A DNA stretch of 64,000 bases from Thermoflavifilum sp. (GTDB lineage Bacteria > Bacteroidota > Bacteroidia > Chitinophagales > Chitinophagaceae): the NCBI RefSeq assembly GCF_014961315.1, contig NZ_CP063141.1:1612001-1676000 (forward strand), written 5' to 3'. The translations under genes and the position numbers were made by a program. Position 1 is the first letter of the stretch, and each line of letters starts with the position of its first letter. Shown here piece after piece: positions 62,299 to 64,000 of the stretch. The notes below the pieces were generated by a model, which was not told the DNA's origin, did no database searches, and saw only the letters and a list, made by a program, of their open reading frames with translations.

Positions 62299-64000
62299 AT
62301 GAGGATTCGTACATTGCCAAAGCGCTGGATAGTAAAAGCTTTCGATACACAGGATACCTGCTATCATGACATGCTTATATTGCAACAGCAATTGCAGCTA
62401 AGGCCCCTGTGGTGTCGGCTGCTCGTGCAAAGAGGAATTAAAAACTACACAGAAGCTTATCGTTTCTTCAGGCCTTCGTTCTCACATCTACATGATCCTT
62501 TTCTCATGCCCGATATGCATCGGGCCTGTGAGCGCATATATGATGCTATCACGCGTAATGAGCCTATCCTCATTTTCGGTGACTATGATGTGGATGGCAC
62601 CACTTCGGTGGCCATTTTGTATGATTACCTGCAGCAACGGGGGGCAAATGTAAGTTTCGACGTTCCAGACAGGTTGAGGGAAGGGTATGGTCTTTCTATG
62701 GCAGCCGTGGATCGGGCCATACAATCGCATGCCAGGTTGTTAATCACGCTTGATTGTGGCATGAAAGATATCTCATCCATAGCCCGTGCAAGACAGGCCG
62801 GAATGGATGTGATTGTATGCGATCATCATCTGCCAGGCGCAGTATTGCCGGATGCATGTGCGATATTAAATCCATTGCTTCACCGCCCATCCACTGAAGC
62901 TTATCCTTACAGCGCATTATCGGCCTGTGGCATCACGTTTAAATTGATTCAGGCTTTAGATGCCGGTGGAAAGACGGATGTCAACATTTTGGATTATCTG
63001 GATCGGGTGGCGCTCAGCATTGCTGCTGATATTGTGCCGCTTACCGGCGAGAACCGAACACTGCTGGCTTTAGGATTGAAGCAAATGAACCTTCATCCTT
63101 CCACGGGTATGCTTGCCCTGATAGAAGCCAGTGGATTGTCTCGCGACCCATCTTGCCCGATCGGGATGCGGGAGCTGGGATTTGTATTGGCGCCACGGGT
63201 AAATGCGGCAGGGCGCATGAAAGACGCACATACGGCCGTGCGATTGTTTACGGAAAAAGATCCGCAAAATGCAAGGGAACTGGCCGAGGAATTGCACCAG
63301 CGCAACCAGCAACGCATGGAAAACGACCGAAATATAGCGCAGGAAGCCATGGAATGGATTGAAAACCATCCCGAGGAACAACAACGTAAAACCATTGTGG
63401 TTTATCAACCCCACTGGCATAAGGGTGTCATTGGCATCGTTGCATCGCGACTGGTGGAATGGTATTTTAAACCTACTGTGGTGCTCACTGCAGCCGATGA
63501 TCAGCAACTGGCAGGCTCAGCTCGCTCGGTGCCAGGCTTTAATCTGTATCAAGCCATCGATGCATGCGGTCATTTACTGGAACGTTACGGCGGGCATGAT
63601 TATGCAGCAGGACTTGTGTTGCCTGCACATCATCTGGATGCATTCCGGGAAACATTTGAAAACGTAGTATCGTCAACCATTCAAGACCATCAACTCATGC
63701 CCGCTATTTACATTGACGCCGCTATTCGTCCCGAAGAAATCACGCCTGCTTTTATCCGGATGCTGAAGCAGTTTGAGCCTTATGGCATGGAAAATGAACC
63801 ACCCGTGTTTCTCATGAGCAAACTGCGTTCCATAACGAATATCCAGCCTTTGAAAAATGATCATCTCAAGTTTCAGATCCAGCGGAATAACCTGCCGCCT
63901 TTAGAAGTTGTGGGTTTTCAAATGGCCCACTATTTTGATTTATTTCGTCAGCAAAAACCCATCGATATATGTTTTACCATTGAAGAAAATGTCTGGAACG
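62299..64000 (+). CDS. recJ: Single-stranded-DNA exonuclease RecJ, cut by window end
   Basis: RecJ degrades single-stranded DNA 5' to 3' in recombination and mismatch repair. The 567 codons visible from the ATG at 62299 have FGDYDVDGTTS near residue 94, LDCGMKD near 151, DHHLPG near 175, NAAGRM near 308 and SARSVPGFNLY near 408. RYGGHDYAAG is near 430, the full DHH-family set with the DHHA1 half. The C-terminus lies beyond the window. The reading frame has no stop to its end. Confidence 0.95.
   Translation, partial: MRIRTLPKRWIVKAFDTQDTCYHDMLILQQQLQLRPLWCRLLVQRGIKNYTEAYRFFRPSFSHLHDPFLMPDMHRACERIYDAITRNEPILIFGDYDVDGTTSVAILYDYLQQRGANVSFDVPDRLREGYGLSMAAVDRAIQSHARLLITLDCGMKDISSIARARQAGMDVIVCDHHLPGAVLPDACAILNPLLHRPSTEAYPYSALSACGITFKLIQALDAGGKTDVNILDYLDRVALSIAADIVPLTGENRTLLALGLKQMNLHPSTGMLALIEASGLSRDPSCPIGMRELGFVLAPRVNAAGRMKDAHTAVRLFTEKDPQNARELAEELHQRNQQRMENDRNIAQEAMEWIENHPEEQQRKTIVVYQPHWHKGVIGIVASRLVEWYFKPTVVLTAADDQQLAGSARSVPGFNLYQAIDACGHLLERYGGHDYAAGLVLPAHHLDAFRETFENVVSSTIQDHQLMPAIYIDAAIRPEEITPAFIRMLKQFEPYGMENEPPVFLMSKLRSITNIQPLKNDHLKFQIQRNNLPPLEVVGFQMAHYFDLFRQQKPIDICFTIEENVWN

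Noticed and set aside
1..64000. CRISPR arrays, insertion sequences, prophage, tRNA or rRNA genes
   Set aside because: I saw no tandem repeats with spacers, no transposase or integrase, no tRNA-like T-loop with matching arms and no rRNA-like sequence. A dedicated search could still find short items I missed by eye.

Overview
This window comes from a member of the Bacteroidota, most likely a Chitinophagaceae-like lineage. Several things point there: a fused LpxC/FabZ protein, the type IX secretion regulator PorX, a SusC/SusD pair, an OmpA protein with thrombospondin type-3 repeats, a LeuRS with extra insertions, and repeated TAnnTTTG promoter boxes with few Shine-Dalgarno sequences. The placement is inferred from gene content; no database search was run. 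Coding density is very high, no gap exceeds 300 bases, and I saw no tRNA, rRNA, CRISPR array, insertion sequence or prophage.

Layout. 1-8.4 kb: purD, then the rod-shape elongation cluster mreB-mreC-mreD-PBP2-rodA, a metallo-beta-lactamase (MBL) fold hydrolase and a small secreted OB-fold-like protein. 8.4-10.2 kb: a PA0069-type radical SAM protein, ending in a sliding-clamp-like motif, with a LigT-like (2'-5' RNA ligase family) protein. 10.3-15 kb: a SusC/SusD nutrient uptake pair broken by at least five frameshifts, the only clearly damaged genes in the window. 15-21 kb: a PhoR/PhoB-like two-component pair, a large secreted protein with a possible clan-CD protease-like C-terminus, and an ABC exporter. 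21-25.4 kb: atpB-E-F-H-A without atpG. 25.4-31.3 kb: pdxA, rsmA, a D-2-hydroxyacid dehydrogenase, greA, a HIT protein and a histidine kinase/response regulator pair. 31.4-42.7 kb: ruvC, a lipid-flippase-like membrane protein, a DUF3108 protein, an orphan response regulator, ruvB, leuS, ftsX, a DUF3098 protein, uppP, alanine dehydrogenase and tsaE. 42.8-48.2 kb: copA, a RecQ-family helicase, a GroES-like protein and an MBL hydrolase. 48.2-53.5 kb: a lipid A block (ABC ATPase, lpxA, lpxC/fabZ, lpxD) and an HD phosphohydrolase. 53.6-64 kb: porX, a small conserved protein with a PhnP-like hydrolase, a GT2 glycosyltransferase, a helix-hairpin-helix protein, an acyl-CoA dehydrogenase, ompA, a polyprenyl synthase and a truncated recJ.

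Much of the window serves the cell envelope: MreBCD/PBP2/RodA build the wall, UppP recycles the undecaprenyl carrier, polyprenyl synthase makes prenyl chains, LpxD/C/A make lipid A, and OmpA and PorX belong to outer membrane and secretion functions. RuvB, RuvC, RecQ and RecJ give a scattered recombination and repair set.

The observations most worth following are the possible clan-CD module, intrinsic terminators inside the greA leader and between atpE and atpF, promoter boxes almost touching start codons, the clamp-like tail on the radical SAM protein, and the indel pattern in the SusC/SusD pair.
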